Assembly (NCBI GenBank): GCA_020881835.1
Contig: CP052876.1
Location: 806,001 to 870,000, forward strand
Length of the DNA: 64,000 bases
Source of the DNA: Kineosporiaceae bacterium SCSIO 59966
Lineage (GTDB): Bacteria > Actinomycetota > Actinomycetes > Actinomycetales > SCSIO-59966
Direction of reading: 5' to 3'
Below, piece by piece: positions 28,015 through 37,482 of the stretch (position 1 is the first letter of the stretch; every line of letters begins with the position of its first letter). The translations under genes and the position numbers were made by a program. The notes beneath the pieces were generated by a model. The model had not been told where the DNA came from and did not search any database. It saw only the letters and a list, made by a program, of their open reading frames with translations.

Positions 28015-30081
28015 TCAGGCCCTCCTGACGTGGACGACGTGCGCGGGGTTCTCCGGGTCGAGGCGGACGAAGACGTGCTCGCCCCAGCTCCAGGTGTGCT
28101 CGCCCAGCAGGTCGTGGGCGACGAAGGTGTCGTGCCAGTCCAGTCCGAGCGCGGGCATGTCCAGGTGCAGCATCGTCTCCCGGGTGGAGTGCGGGTCGAG
28201 CAGGACGACGGTGACCACGACGTCCTCGACGCCGGTGGGGGACTGGTCGGCCGGCACCCGGCGGGAGTAGGCCAGGACGGCGTCGTCGTCGGTGCGGTGC
28301 ACGACCGCCCCCCGCAGCCGCTGCAGCGCCGGGTGGGCCCGGCGGATGGCGTTGAGCCGGGTGAGCAACGGCTCCAGGCTGCTGCCCCGCTCCAGCGCAC
28401 CCTGCCAGTCCCGGGGCCGCAGCTCGTACTTCTCGTTGTCGATCTGCTCCTCGGCGCCGGGCCGGGCGACGTTCTCGACCAGCTCGTAGCCGGAGTAGAT
28501 CCCCCAGGTGGGGACCATCGTCGCGGCGAGCACCGCGCGCAGCCGGAAGGCGCCCGGTCCGCCGTACTGCATGTACGGGGTGAGGATGTCGTGCGTCGTG
28601 GGCCAGAAGCTCGGTCGCAGGTAGTCGGCGGTCTCCTCGGACAGCTCGAGGAGGTAGTCGCCGAGCTCCTGCTTGGAGTGCCGCCAGGCGAAGTACGTGT
28701 ACGACTGGTGGAAGCCGACCTTGGCCAAGGTGCGCATCATCGCCGGCCGGGTGAACGCCTCGGACAGGAACACGACCTCGGGGTGCCGGGCGGTCACCTC
28801 GGCGATGAGCCACTCCCAGAACTCGACCGGCTTGGTGTGCGGGTTGTCGACGCGGAACAGCGTCACCCCGTGGGACACCCACAGCAGGACGACGCGCAGC
28901 ACCTCCTCGTAGATGCCGCGGGGGTCGTTGTCGAAGTTCAGCGGGTAGATGTCCTGGTACTTCTTCGGCGGGTTCTCGGCGTAGGCGATCGACCCGTCGG
29001 CGCGGGTGGTGAACCACTCGGGGTGCTCGCGCACCCAGGGGTGGTCGGGGGAGCACTGCAGGGCGAGGTCGAGGGCTACCTCGAGGCCGAGCTCGCGGGC
29101 CCGGGCGACGAAGGCGTCGAAGTCCTCGAACGTGCCGAGGGTCGGCTCGACGGCGTCGTGCCCGCCGTCCGGGGAGCCGATCGCGTAGGGGGAGCCGGGG
29201 TCACCCGGCTGCGCGGTCAGCGCGTTGTTGCGGCCCTTGCGGTTCGTGGTCCCGATCGGGTGCACCGGGGTGAGGTAGACGACGTCGAAACCCATCCCGG
29301 CGATCCGGGGCAGCGCCTCGGCCGCGGTGCGCAGGGTCCCCGAGCGCCACTCGCCGGTGGCCGGGTCGCGCTGTGCGCCGTGCGAGCGCGGGAAGATCTC
29401 GTACCAGGAGCCGACGAGCGCCCGCTCCCGCTGCACCCGCAGGCCGAGCGGCTCGCTCCGCGTCACGTGGTTGCGCACCGGCAGCCGGGCCAGCGCGGCG
29501 TGCACCTCGGGGGAGGTGCCGGCGGCGAGCCGGGCCTGGGCCGGACGGTCGGTGTCCCGCAGGCCCTCCACCGCCGCCCGCAGCACCGCCGCTCCCTCGG
29601 CGTCGCGGCCCTCCTGGGTGGCGGCGCGCTCGAGCAGCAGCGCGCCCTCGGTGAGCATGAGCTCGGTGTCGACGTCCGCGGCGACCTTGATCACCGCGTC
29701 GTGCTCCCAGGTGCCGTACGGGTCGTCCCAGCCCTCGACCCGGAAGGTCCACTCGCCCTCGGCGTCCGGGACGACCCAGGCCCGCCACCGGTCGGTGCCG
29801 GGCTCCGTCGGCTGCATCCGCACCCGGGTGTGCTCCGAGCCGTCGGGCCGCAGCAGCACGGCGGTCGCGGCGACGGCGTCGTGCCCCTCGCGGAAGACCG
29901 TCGCGGTCACCGGCACGGCCTCGCCGACGACGCAGCGGGCCGGCCAGCGGCCGCAGTCCACGCTCGGGCCGACGTCCAGGACGGGGATCCGGCCGACGCG
30001 GGTGCCGGTCGCCGGGTGAGGGGGTGTGGGAGCGGTGACCTCGCTCCGGGGGGACCGGCGTGGGGTGCGTGTGTCGCTCAC
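28015..30081 (-). CDS. glgE: Alpha-1,4-glucan:maltose-1-phosphate maltosyltransferase GlgE
   Basis: GlgE extends alpha-1,4-glucan by transferring maltosyl units from maltose 1-phosphate. The 688-residue protein has the N-terminal beta-sandwich ([18 protein letters not shown]), the long insert typical of GlgE, and a GH13 barrel with [45 protein letters not shown] (nucleophile Asp), [10 protein letters not shown] (acid Glu) and [17 protein letters not shown] 30081 is preferred: TAGGTT lies 7 nt upstream, matching the leaderless pattern, while the longer frame enters the divergent promoter region. It is the first gene of the leftward operon. Confidence 0.97.
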   Translation of the reverse strand: MSDTRTPRRSPRSEVTAPTPPHPATGTRVGRIPVLDVGPSVDCGRWPARCVVGEAVPVTATVFREGHDAVAATAVLLRPDGSEHTRVRMQPTEPGTDRWRAWVVPDAEGEWTFRVEGWDDPYGTWEHDAVIKVAADVDTELMLTEGALLLERAATQEGRDAEGAAVLRAAVEGLRDTDRPAQARLAAGTSPEVHAALARLPVRNHVTRSEPLGLRVQRERALVGSWYEIFPRSHGAQRDPATGEWRSGTLRTAAEALPRIAGMGFDVVYLTPVHPIGTTNRKGRNNALTAQPGDPGSPYAIGSPDGGHDAVEPTLGTFEDFDAFVARARELGLEVALDLALQCSPDHPWVREHPEWFTTRADGSIAYAENPPKKYQDIYPLNFDNDPRGIYEEVLRVVLLWVSHGVTLFRVDNPHTKPVEFWEWLIAEVTARHPEVVFLSEAFTRPAMMRTLAKVGFHQSYTYFAWRHSKQELGDYLLELSEETADYLRPSFWPTTHDILTPYMQYGGPGAFRLRAVLAATMVPTWGIYSGYELVENVARPGAEEQIDNEKYELRPRDWQGALERGSSLEPLLTRLNAIRRAHPALQRLRGAVVHRTDDDAVLAYSRRVPADQSPTGVEDVVVTVVLLDPHSTRETMLHLDMPALGLDWHDTFVAHDLLGEHTWSWGEHVFVRLDPENPAHVVHVRRA

Positions 30082-30248
30082 CCGCGGAAACCTACCGAGA
30101 CGGGGCGGGCACCGGCACCCGCACGGCGCCGCCGCGCCGGTACGCCGGCCGCCGGCGCCACCAGAGGGCTGAAAGAACTTGCGGTCGGAGCAAGGACACG
30201 GCACGGGGGTGGTCTGCGAGCGACCGCGGGCGCGTACCCTGACCGCCC
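30082..30248. promoter_or_regulatory. Divergent promoter region between glgE and glgP
   Basis: This 167-bp spacer carries opposed candidate -10 hexamers. On the minus strand TAGGTT (30094-30089) lies 7 nt before the glgE GTG. On the plus strand TACCCT (30235-30240) lies 8 nt before the glgP GTG. Both mRNAs would therefore start at or next to the start codon. The middle (about 30118-30160) is a very G/C-rich stretch of overlapping CCGGCG/CGCCGG units that could fold or bind a regulator. I see no recognisable operator. Shared control of GlgE synthesis and GlgP breakdown is plausible. Confidence 0.5.
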
Positions 30249-32807
30249 GTGAGAGCGATCCGCCGGTTCACCGTCCGCACCGTCCTGCCCCAGCCCGTCG
30301 AGGCGCTCGGCGAGCTGGCCCTCAACCTGCGGTGGTCGTGGCACCAGCCGACCCGGGACCTCTTCGCCGCCATCGACCCGGCCCGCTGGGAGGCCGTGCA
30401 CCGGGACCCGGTGGCCCTCCTCGGTGACCTGCCGCCGGAGCGGCTCGAGGAGCTCGCCGCCGACGACGCGTTCGTCGCCCGCGTCCAGGACGCCGCCGCG
30501 GACCTGCACCGGTACCTGACCGAGCCGATGTGGTACCAGGGACTGGAGGGCTCCCCGCCCGCGGCCATCGCCTACTTCTCCCCGGAGTACGGCATCACCT
30601 CCGTGCTGCCGCAGTACTCCGGCGGCCTCGGCATCCTGGCCGGGGACCACCTCAAGAGCGCCTCGGACCTCGGCGTCCCCGTCGTCGGGGTCGGCCTGCT
30701 GTACAAGAGCGGCTACTTCAAGCAGGCGCTGACCCGCGACGGGTGGCAGACCGAGACCTACCCGGTCACCGACCCCGACGGGCTCCCGCTGACCCTGCTG
30801 CGGGACGCCGACGGCACGCCCGCCTCGGTCACCGTCGAGCTGCCCGGCGGCCGTGAGCTGACCGCGCACGTGTGGAAGGCCGACGTCGGGCGGGTCCCGC
30901 TGCTGCTGCTCGACTCCGACGTCCCGTCCAACGACGAGGCCGCCCGCACGGTCACCGACCGGCTCTACGGCGGCGGCGGGGAGCACCGGCTTCAGCAGGA
31001 GATGCTGCTCGGCATCGGCGGGGTCCGGGCGCTGCGGCTGTGGTCGCGGCTGTCCGGCGCCCCGGCCCCGGAGGTGTACCACACCAACGAGGGCCACGCC
31101 GGCTTCCTCGGCCTGGAGCGGATCCGCGAGCTCGTCGCCGCCGGCCTCGAGTTCGACGCGGCGCTCGAGGCGGTCCGGGCCGCCACCGTGTTCACCACCC
31201 ACACCCCGGTGCCGGCCGGGATCGACCGGTTCGGCCGGGACCAGGTCGAGCTGTACCTCGGCGACTCCGACGTCCTGGCCGGCGTCCCCGTCGAGCGGGT
31301 GCTGGCGCTCGGCGCGGAGGACTACGCGGGCGGCGACCCGACGGTGTTCAACATGGCGGTGATGGGTCTGCGGCTGGCCCAGCGCGCCAACGGCGTCTCC
31401 CAGCTGCACGGCCGCGTGAGCCGGGCGATGTTCAACGGTCTGTGGCCGGGGTTCGACCACTCCGAGGTGCCGATCACTGCGATCACCAACGGCGTGCACG
31501 CGCCGACGTGGGTGGACCGCCGGGTCTACGAGCTGGCGGCCGAGCACGTCGGTGGCCGGCCGGGCCCCCGCTCGTTCGAGCACGTCGACGACGTCCCCGC
31601 TGCCGCCATCTGGAACGCCCGGCGGGAGATGCGCGAGCAGCTGGTCCGCGACGCCCGCCGGCGGGTGCGGGCCTCCTGGCGGGAGCGCGGGGCCACGGAC
31701 GCCGAGCTCGGGTGGGTGGACGACGTCCTGGACCCCGACGTGCTGACCATCGGCTTCGCCCGCCGGGTCCCGACCTACAAGCGGCTCACCCTCATGCTGC
31801 GGGACCCGCAGCGGCTGCGCTCGCTGCTGCTGGACCCGGAGCGGCCCGTCCAGATCGTCATCGCCGGCAAGTCGCACCCCGCCGACGAGCAGGGCAAGCG
31901 GCTCATCCAGCAGATGGTGCGGTTCGCCGACGACCCCGGGGTGCGCCACCGGATCGTGTTCCTGCCGAACTACGACATCGAGATGGCGCAGACCCTCTAC
32001 CCGGGCTGCGACGTCTGGCTCAACAACCCGCTGCGACCGCTCGAGGCGTGCGGCACCTCAGGGATGAAGGCCGCCCTGAACGGGTGCCTGAACCTGTCCG
32101 TCCGCGACGGGTGGTGGGACGAGTGGTTCGACGGCGAGAACGGGTGGGCGATCCCGACCGCCGACGGGGTCGAGGACCCCGACCACCGCGACGACCTGGA
32201 GTCCGCGGCCCTGTACGAGCTCATCGAGTCCCAGATCGCCCCCCGGTTCTACGACCGGGACGCCGACGGGCTGCCCCGGCGCTGGCTGGAGATGGTCCGG
32301 CACACCCTGGCCAGCCTGGGCCCCAAGGTGCTCGCCACCCGGATGGTCGCCGACTACGTTCGCCAGCTCTACCTGCCCGCCGCGCACGCCCAGCGGTCGC
32401 TCAACGGCCCGCGGTACGCCGGCGCCGCCGAGCTCGCCGCCTGGAAGCGGCGGCTGCGCGCGGGCTGGCACGGCGTCCGCGTCGACCACGTCGAGTCCTC
32501 CGGGCTGGGCGACTCCCCGCAGGTGGGTGAGGTGCTGCACGTCAACGCCTACGTGTCGCTCGGCGACCTCGACCCCCGGGACGTCGCCGTCCAGGTGGTC
32601 CACGGCCGGGTCAGCGAGAACGACGAGCTGACGGACGTGCGCACCGAGACGCTCGCGCACGTCGAGGCCTACGAGGCGGGGCGGCACCACTTCGCCGGTG
32701 ACGTCACCCTGCGCCGGACCGGCCCCTTCGGGTACACCGTGCGGGTCGTGCCACGGCACGAGCACCTCGCCAGCGTCGCCGAGACCGGTCTGGTCGCGAA
32801 CGCCTGA
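30249..32807 (+). CDS. glgP: Alpha-glucan phosphorylase GlgP
   Basis: GlgP releases glucose 1-phosphate from non-reducing ends of alpha-glucan. The 852-residue protein is the actinobacterial/archaeal-type phosphorylase with an N-terminal DUF3417-like domain (LPQPVEALGELALNLRWSWH), IAYFSPEYGITSVLPQYSGG, FTTHTPVPAGIDRF, TIGFARRVPTYKR and the PLP-lysine motif ACGTSGMKAALNG (K607). The length matches the mycobacterial enzyme at about 860. The GTG start is 8 nt after TACCCT and lacks a Shine-Dalgarno, so the mRNA is probably leaderless. It is divergent from glgE and convergent with glgX, the natural partner for removing branches. Confidence 0.96.
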   Translation: MRAIRRFTVRTVLPQPVEALGELALNLRWSWHQPTRDLFAAIDPARWEAVHRDPVALLGDLPPERLEELAADDAFVARVQDAAADLHRYLTEPMWYQGLEGSPPAAIAYFSPEYGITSVLPQYSGGLGILAGDHLKSASDLGVPVVGVGLLYKSGYFKQALTRDGWQTETYPVTDPDGLPLTLLRDADGTPASVTVELPGGRELTAHVWKADVGRVPLLLLDSDVPSNDEAARTVTDRLYGGGGEHRLQQEMLLGIGGVRALRLWSRLSGAPAPEVYHTNEGHAGFLGLERIRELVAAGLEFDAALEAVRAATVFTTHTPVPAGIDRFGRDQVELYLGDSDVLAGVPVERVLALGAEDYAGGDPTVFNMAVMGLRLAQRANGVSQLHGRVSRAMFNGLWPGFDHSEVPITAITNGVHAPTWVDRRVYELAAEHVGGRPGPRSFEHVDDVPAAAIWNARREMREQLVRDARRRVRASWRERGATDAELGWVDDVLDPDVLTIGFARRVPTYKRLTLMLRDPQRLRSLLLDPERPVQIVIAGKSHPADEQGKRLIQQMVRFADDPGVRHRIVFLPNYDIEMAQTLYPGCDVWLNNPLRPLEACGTSGMKAALNGCLNLSVRDGWWDEWFDGENGWAIPTADGVEDPDHRDDLESAALYELIESQIAPRFYDRDADGLPRRWLEMVRHTLASLGPKVLATRMVADYVRQLYLPAAHAQRSLNGPRYAGAAELAAWKRRLRAGWHGVRVDHVESSGLGDSPQVGEVLHVNAYVSLGDLDPRDVAVQVVHGRVSENDELTDVRTETLAHVEAYEAGRHHFAGDVTLRRTGPFGYTVRVVPRHEHLASVAETGLVANA

Positions 32808-32831
32808 CCGGGGCGGGGCGCGCTGCCCGGC

Positions 32832-34994
32832 TCAGCCGGCGGCGCCGTAGAGCCGCATCGACAACGCCGTCACCGGCACCGAGGTCCCGCCGGCCTGCGT
32901 CTCGCCGTCCTGCCCGGCGTCCCGGGGGCTGCGCCAGGCGCTGTCCCACAGCAGCTGCCAGGCCCGTGCCCACGGCGGGCCCGGCAGCAGCACCGGTCCG
33001 TCGTCCAGGTCCCCGTGCAGGACCAGCAGCAGCGAGGTGCCAGGTCCCTCGCCGTCCAGGTAGGCCTGCAGGGTGCGCAGGCCCGGGTCGTGCCACCGGG
33101 CGTGGTCGATGGGGGCCGCGTCCGGCCCGAACCAGGCCAGGTCCCGGGTGCCGTCGGGGTGCACCGGCCGGCCCGCCCAGAAGGTGTCCCGGCGCAGGAC
33201 GGCGTGCTCGCGGCGCAGCCGCAGCAGCTCGCGGACGGTGGCGAGCAGGTCCTCCCGCCAGCTGCCCGGCACCGCCGCCCAGTCGAGCCACGTCGTCGCG
33301 TCGTCCAGGCAGTAGGCGTTGTTGTTGCCGAGCTGGGTGCGGCCGATCTCGTCGCCGGCGGTGAGCATCGGCACCCCGGCGGACAGCAGCAAGGTGCCGA
33401 GCAGGTTGCGCGCCGAGCGCCGCCGGACCTCCTCGATGACGTCGCCGTCGGGCCCCGGCGGCGCCCAGCCCTCGGTCCCGTGGTTCCAGCTGCGGTTGTC
33501 GGGGTGGCCGTCGCGGTTCCCCTCGCCGTTGGCCTCGTTGTGCTTGTGCTCGTAGGCGGTGAGGTCGGCCAGGGTGAAGCCGTCGTGCGCGGTGACGTAG
33601 TTCACCGAGGCGTGCGGTCCCCGGTCGCCGGCGGTGAACAGGTCCGCCGAGCCGGCGACCCGGGTGGCGAGCTCGCGGACCCCGTGGCCCGGGCCGTGCC
33701 CGCGCTCCAGGCGCGCCGGGTCGGCCAGCCAGAAGGTGCGCACCCCGTCCCGGAACCGGTCGTTCCACTCGGCGAACGGCGGCGGGAACTGCCCGGTTCG
33801 CCACCCGTGCGGCCCGACGTCCCACGGCTCGGCGACGAGCTTGACATCGGCCAGCACCGGGTCGGCGCGGGCCGCGACGAGAAAGGGGTGGTCCGGGTCG
33901 AAGCCGTTGCGCCCGCGTGCCAGCGTCGTGGCCAGGTCGAACCGGAACCCGTCCACGCCGAACGCCTGCACCCAGTAGCGCAGCGAGTCCAGGGCCAGCT
34001 GCACGACCCGCGCGCTGGTGAAGTCGAGGGTGTTGCCGCAGCCGGTGACGTCGACCGCGCCGCCCGAGCCGTCGAGCAGGTAGTGCGCGGCGTGGTCGAC
34101 GCCCTTGAGGCTCAGCACCGGGCCGTGCGGACCTCCCTCGGCGGTGTGGTTGTAGACGACGTCGAGCAGCACCTCCAGCCCGGCGGCGTGCAGGGCGCGG
34201 ACCGCGTCGTGCAGCTCGTCGAGCACCGCCTGCGGGCCCGCCGCCCGCGCCGCCGCGCTGGCGTACCGCGGTTCGGGGGCGAAGAACGCCAGGGTGTTGT
34301 ACCCCCAGTAGTTGCGCAGCCCCCGCCGGACCAGCGCCGGCTCGTCGGCGATCGCGTGGACCGGCAGCAGCTCGAGCGTCGTGACACCCAGGTCGAGGAG
34401 GTGGCCCACCACCGCCGGGTGCGCCAGCGCCGCGTAGCTGCCGCGCAGCTCCTCCGGGACGTCCGGGTGCCGCATGGTCAGGCCGCGCACGTGCGCCTCG
34501 TAGACGACCGTGTCGGCCCACGGCACGCGCGGCCGCTCGGCCGGGTCCGCCACCGGCGCCCGGACGACGACCCCGTGCGGCACGTGCCCGGCGGAGTCCC
34601 GCTCGTCCCGCACGTCGCCCGGCCGCGGCGCCCAGGTGACCGGGTCGACCTGCTGGCCGAACACCTCCGGCCCCCAGCGCACCCGTCCGGTCACCGCCCG
34701 GGTGTACGGGTCCAGGACGAGCTTGGCGGGGTTGAAGCGGTGCCCCGCGGCCGGGTCCCACGGGCCGTGCACCCGCAGGCCGTACCGCTGGCCCTCGGCG
34801 ACACCCGGGAGCACGTCGTGCCACACGCCGTGAGTGCGCCGCCGCAGCGGCAGCCGGCGCTCGGTGAGACCACCTCCGGGACCGCCGTCGAGCAGGGCCA
34901 CCTCGACGGCGTCGGCGTGCGGGGCGTGGACGGCGACGTGCGCGCCACCGTCCCGCAGGTGCAGGCCGAGGGGCCAGGGACCGGAGCGTTCCAC
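32832..34994 (-). CDS. glgX: Glycogen debranching enzyme GlgX (isoamylase type)
   Basis: GlgX hydrolyses alpha-1,6 branches left after phosphorylase action. The protein begins with the CBM48-like domain (WPLGLHLRDGGAHVAVHAP) and has VYEAHVRGLTMRHPDVPEEL, VLLDVVYNHTAEG, FGVDGFRFDLATTLAR (nucleophile Asp), KLVAEPWDVGPHGW (acid Glu) and YVTAHDGFTLADL. With the GTG at 34994 it is 720 residues. I chose this start because CAGACT lies 8 nt upstream, although an in-frame TTG at 35003 is possible. The 3' end faces glgP across 24 bp. GlgX and GlgP together degrade branched glucan to glucose 1-phosphate and short oligosaccharides. Confidence 0.95.
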   Translation of the reverse strand: MERSGPWPLGLHLRDGGAHVAVHAPHADAVEVALLDGGPGGGLTERRLPLRRRTHGVWHDVLPGVAEGQRYGLRVHGPWDPAAGHRFNPAKLVLDPYTRAVTGRVRWGPEVFGQQVDPVTWAPRPGDVRDERDSAGHVPHGVVVRAPVADPAERPRVPWADTVVYEAHVRGLTMRHPDVPEELRGSYAALAHPAVVGHLLDLGVTTLELLPVHAIADEPALVRRGLRNYWGYNTLAFFAPEPRYASAAARAAGPQAVLDELHDAVRALHAAGLEVLLDVVYNHTAEGGPHGPVLSLKGVDHAAHYLLDGSGGAVDVTGCGNTLDFTSARVVQLALDSLRYWVQAFGVDGFRFDLATTLARGRNGFDPDHPFLVAARADPVLADVKLVAEPWDVGPHGWRTGQFPPPFAEWNDRFRDGVRTFWLADPARLERGHGPGHGVRELATRVAGSADLFTAGDRGPHASVNYVTAHDGFTLADLTAYEHKHNEANGEGNRDGHPDNRSWNHGTEGWAPPGPDGDVIEEVRRRSARNLLGTLLLSAGVPMLTAGDEIGRTQLGNNNAYCLDDATTWLDWAAVPGSWREDLLATVRELLRLRREHAVLRRDTFWAGRPVHPDGTRDLAWFGPDAAPIDHARWHDPGLRTLQAYLDGEGPGTSLLLVLHGDLDDGPVLLPGPPWARAWQLLWDSAWRSPRDAGQDGETQAGGTSVPVTALSMRLYGAAG

Positions 34995-35056
34995 GGCGCG
35001 CAAGTCTGCCCCAGGGCCGGTCCCGGGCCGTGCCCGGTCGCGGCTACGGTGGACGG

Positions 35057-35560
35057 GTGAGCGATCCCACTGCACTGCCGAACTTTCCCCCGCCGGAGAG
35101 CGAGCACCCGCTGCGAGGCCGGGTGCTCGACGCGCTCATCGACCTCGGCCAGCAGCCGAACGTGGACGCCCAGGGCGACGTGTCGGTCACCGTCCAGCAG
35201 CAGAAGCTGTTCGTCCGCTGCGCGGACAAACCGCTCCCGCTCATGCGGGTGTTCGGGCAGTGGCGGATCGGGGAGTCGGTGCCGGCCGACCCGCTGACCC
35301 GGCTGCGCGCCGCGAACGACCTCACCGCGCGGAGCAACCTCGTCAAGGCGACCGTCCACGACGACGTGCTGCTCGTCGCCGTCGACCTCGTCGTCCCGCA
35401 GCCGGCGCCGCTGCGCCAGCTGCTTCAGGGAGCCTTCGCCGGGATCTTCCAGGCGGTCAAGACCTGGCACGTCGCCGCCGGCGGCACCGCCCCCGGTGAC
35501 ACCGGCGCCGGTCCCCAGGACGCCGGCGGGTCGCCCGGGGGCGACGACCCCCGGGCCTGA
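35057..35560 (+). CDS. YbjN-domain-like small protein of unknown function
   Basis: A 167-residue soluble protein resembling the actinobacterial YbjN / type III secretion chaperone-like family: HPLRGRVLDALIDLGQQPNV followed by alternating strands (SVTVQQQKLFVRCAD, MRVFGQWRIGE), a helix (TRLRAANDLTARSN) and strands (LVKATVHDDVLLVAVDLVV). The last 30 residues are Gly/Pro/Asp rich and probably disordered. No catalytic motif is visible. The GTG start follows TACGGT by 6 nt, suggesting a leaderless mRNA. Its end overlaps an upstream alternative start of the next gene. Confidence 0.75.
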   Translation: MSDPTALPNFPPPESEHPLRGRVLDALIDLGQQPNVDAQGDVSVTVQQQKLFVRCADKPLPLMRVFGQWRIGESVPADPLTRLRAANDLTARSNLVKATVHDDVLLVAVDLVVPQPAPLRQLLQGAFAGIFQAVKTWHVAAGGTAPGDTGAGPQDAGGSPGGDDPRA

Positions 35561-35616
35561 TGCCCGGCCACCATCCCTGCTCCGACCAGCACCCCTGCGA
35601 CGAACTGGAGGCACCG

Positions 35617-36396
35617 TTGGGCGAGTACGTCAGGCTCGAGGTCGACGGCGGTATCGGCACCATCCGGCTGGACCGACCGCCGATGAACGCGCTGAACTCT
35701 CAGGTCCAGGAGGAGCTGCGGGCCGCCGCGACGGAGGCCGCCGAGCGGCGCGACGTCGCCGCCGTCGTCGTCTACGGGGGCGAGAAGGTGTTCGCCGCCG
35801 GAGCGGACATCAAGGAGATGCAGGCGATGTCGTACACGGACATGGTCGAGCGCTCCACGGCGCTGCAGTCCGCGTTCACCGCCGTCGCGCGGATCCCGAA
35901 GCCCACCGTGGCGGCGGTGACCGGCTACGCCCTCGGCGGCGGCTGCGAGCTGGCGCTGTGCTGCGACATGCGGGTGGCCGGCGAGTCCGCCCGCCTCGGT
36001 CAGCCGGAGATCCTGCTCGGCATCATCCCCGGCGCCGGCGGCACCCAGCGCCTGCCGCGGCTCGTCGGTCCTTCGCGGGCCAAGGACCTGATCTTCTCCG
36101 GTCGGCACGTGACGGCCGACGAGGCGCTGCGGATCGGTCTGGTCGACCGCGTCGTCCCGGACGAGGAGGTCTACACCGCCGCCCGGCAGGGCGTCGAGAG
36201 GTACGTCGGGGCCGCCTCGTTCGCCCTACGAGCGGCCAAGGAGGCCGTCGACCGGGGGCTCGAGGTCGACCTGGACACCGGGCTGGCGATCGAGCGGATG
36301 CAGTTCACCGGCCTGTTCGCCACCGCCGACAAGGACACCGGCATGAGGTCGTTCGTCGAGGAGGGGCCCGGCAAGGCCCGCTTCGAGGGGCGGTGA
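35617..36396 (+). CDS. Enoyl-CoA hydratase/isomerase family protein
   Basis: A crotonase-fold enzyme, probably hydrating trans-2-enoyl-CoA in fatty-acid beta-oxidation. The N-terminal EYVRLEVDGGIGTIRLDRP, oxyanion segment AAGADIKEMQAM, GYALGGGCELALCCD and GQPEILLGIIPGAGGTQRLP with the glutamates expected for a hydratase are all present. TTG 35617 (259 residues) is preferred because CTGGAGG ends 5 nt upstream and the protein then starts like its relatives. An in-frame ATG at 35560 overlapping the previous stop adds 19 unrelated residues and has no Shine-Dalgarno. The etfBA genes that follow fit a beta-oxidation role. The acyl-CoA substrate cannot be told from sequence. Confidence 0.88.
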   Translation: MGEYVRLEVDGGIGTIRLDRPPMNALNSQVQEELRAAATEAAERRDVAAVVVYGGEKVFAAGADIKEMQAMSYTDMVERSTALQSAFTAVARIPKPTVAAVTGYALGGGCELALCCDMRVAGESARLGQPEILLGIIPGAGGTQRLPRLVGPSRAKDLIFSGRHVTADEALRIGLVDRVVPDEEVYTAARQGVERYVGAASFALRAAKEAVDRGLEVDLDTGLAIERMQFTGLFATADKDTGMRSFVEEGPGKARFEGR

Positions 36397-36480
36397 CCTC
36401 CGCCGGCGAGCACTCTGCTGTGGTTCGGCGGGCGGCTGTGGTGTCGGCGGGCGGAGTGGGAAGGGTCACGCCGGCACCGG

Positions 36481-36510
36481 TTGAGCCCGGGGCTACTCGT
36501 AAGTAACCAT
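36481..36510 (+). promoter_or_regulatory. Candidate promoter with overlapping palindromic operator upstream of etfBA
   Basis: The 257-bp gap before etfB contains TTGAGC (36481-36486), a spacer of 17 bp and TAACCA (36504-36509). Overlapping it is the 16-bp imperfect palindrome GCTACTCGTAAGTAAC (36492-36507), with arms TACT/AGTA and matching outer G/C. Such a site resembles operators of TetR-type regulators, which often control fatty-acid oxidation genes. That link is inference, as no regulator gene is adjacent. The rest of the gap has a near-duplicate CTGTGGTxCGGCGGGCGG around 36417-36457 and an AGGAGG (36635-36640) somewhat far from the etfB ATG. Confidence 0.4.
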
Positions 36511-36653
36511 GGGTCGGAAGCGACGGGTCTCGAGAGCACCGTCACATTCCCGGGACGGTTCCGATCTGGCACCCTGACCGGGGTCCACGGGACCGCCCGG
36601 TCCCGCGTCGGCGCACCGCCGACGACGCGAGCACAGGAGGTCGGCCCACGGCC

Positions 36654-37445
36654 ATGAAGATCGTCGTCTTGGTCAAGCACGTCCCTGACGCCCAGGGCGA
36701 GCGCACGTTCAACGCCAGCGACAACACCACCGACCGCACCGCGGTCGACGGACTGCTGTCCGAGCTCGACGAGTACGCCGTCGAGGAGGCGCTCAAGCTC
36801 AAGGAGTCCGCGGAGGCCGAGGTCGTGGTCCTGACCATGGGCCCGGCGGACGCCGTCGACGCCGTCCGCAAGTCCCTGCAGATGGGCGCCGACTCCGGCG
36901 TCCACGTCCTCGACGACGCCCTGCACGGCTCGGACGCCCCGGCGACGTCCCTCGTCCTCGCCCACGCCGTCCGCAAGATCGGCGAGAGCGGCCCGGTCGA
37001 CCTCGTCCTCACCGGTATGGCGTCCACCGACGGCACGATGGGCGTCGTGCCCGCGATGCTCGCCGAGCGGCTCGGTCTGCCGCAGGTCACCTACGCCTCG
37101 GAGCTGACCGTCGGCGACGGCACCGTGACCATCCGGCGGGACGGGGACGCCTCGACGCAGGTCGTCGAGGCGAGCCTGCCTGCGGTGGTCAGCGTCACCG
37201 ACCAGATCAACGAGCCCCGTTACCCCTCGTTCAAGGGGATCATGGCGGCGAAGAAGAAGCCGGTCGAGACCTGGTCGCTCGCCGACCTCGGCCTCGACCC
37301 CTCCCAGGTCGGGCTGGCCGCCGCCTGGACGAAGGTCGAGTCCTTCACCGCTCGTCCCCCGAGGACCCAGGGCGAGGTCGTCACCGACGAGGGCGACGGC
37401 GGCGTGAAGCTCGCCGAGTTCCTCGTCTCCCGCAAGTTCGTCTGA
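36654..37445 (+). CDS. etfB: Electron transfer flavoprotein beta subunit
   Basis: EtfB pairs with EtfA to carry electrons from acyl-CoA and related dehydrogenases to the quinone pool via ETF:quinone oxidoreductase. The 263-residue protein shows [57 protein letters not shown] and [28 protein letters not shown], the characteristic beta-subunit signature near the C-terminus. It precedes etfA by 37 bp in the same operon. The AGGAGG is about 13 nt before the ATG, longer than ideal. Confidence 0.97.
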   Translation: MKIVVLVKHVPDAQGERTFNASDNTTDRTAVDGLLSELDEYAVEEALKLKESAEAEVVVLTMGPADAVDAVRKSLQMGADSGVHVLDDALHGSDAPATSLVLAHAVRKIGESGPVDLVLTGMASTDGTMGVVPAMLAERLGLPQVTYASELTVGDGTVTIRRDGDASTQVVEASLPAVVSVTDQINEPRYPSFKGIMAAKKKPVETWSLADLGLDPSQVGLAAAWTKVESFTARPPRTQGEVVTDEGDGGVKLAEFLVSRKFV

Positions 37446-37482
37446 CCGGCGTCGTCCACGCCACGAAGGAGGAGAACCTCAG

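Noticed and set aside
35560-35616. ATG 35560 as the start of the enoyl-CoA hydratase
   Set aside because: Although it overlaps the previous stop (TGATG), it has no Shine-Dalgarno and adds 19 residues unlike the family. TTG 35617 has GGAGG at good spacing and gives a typical N-terminus. It stays a possible alternative.
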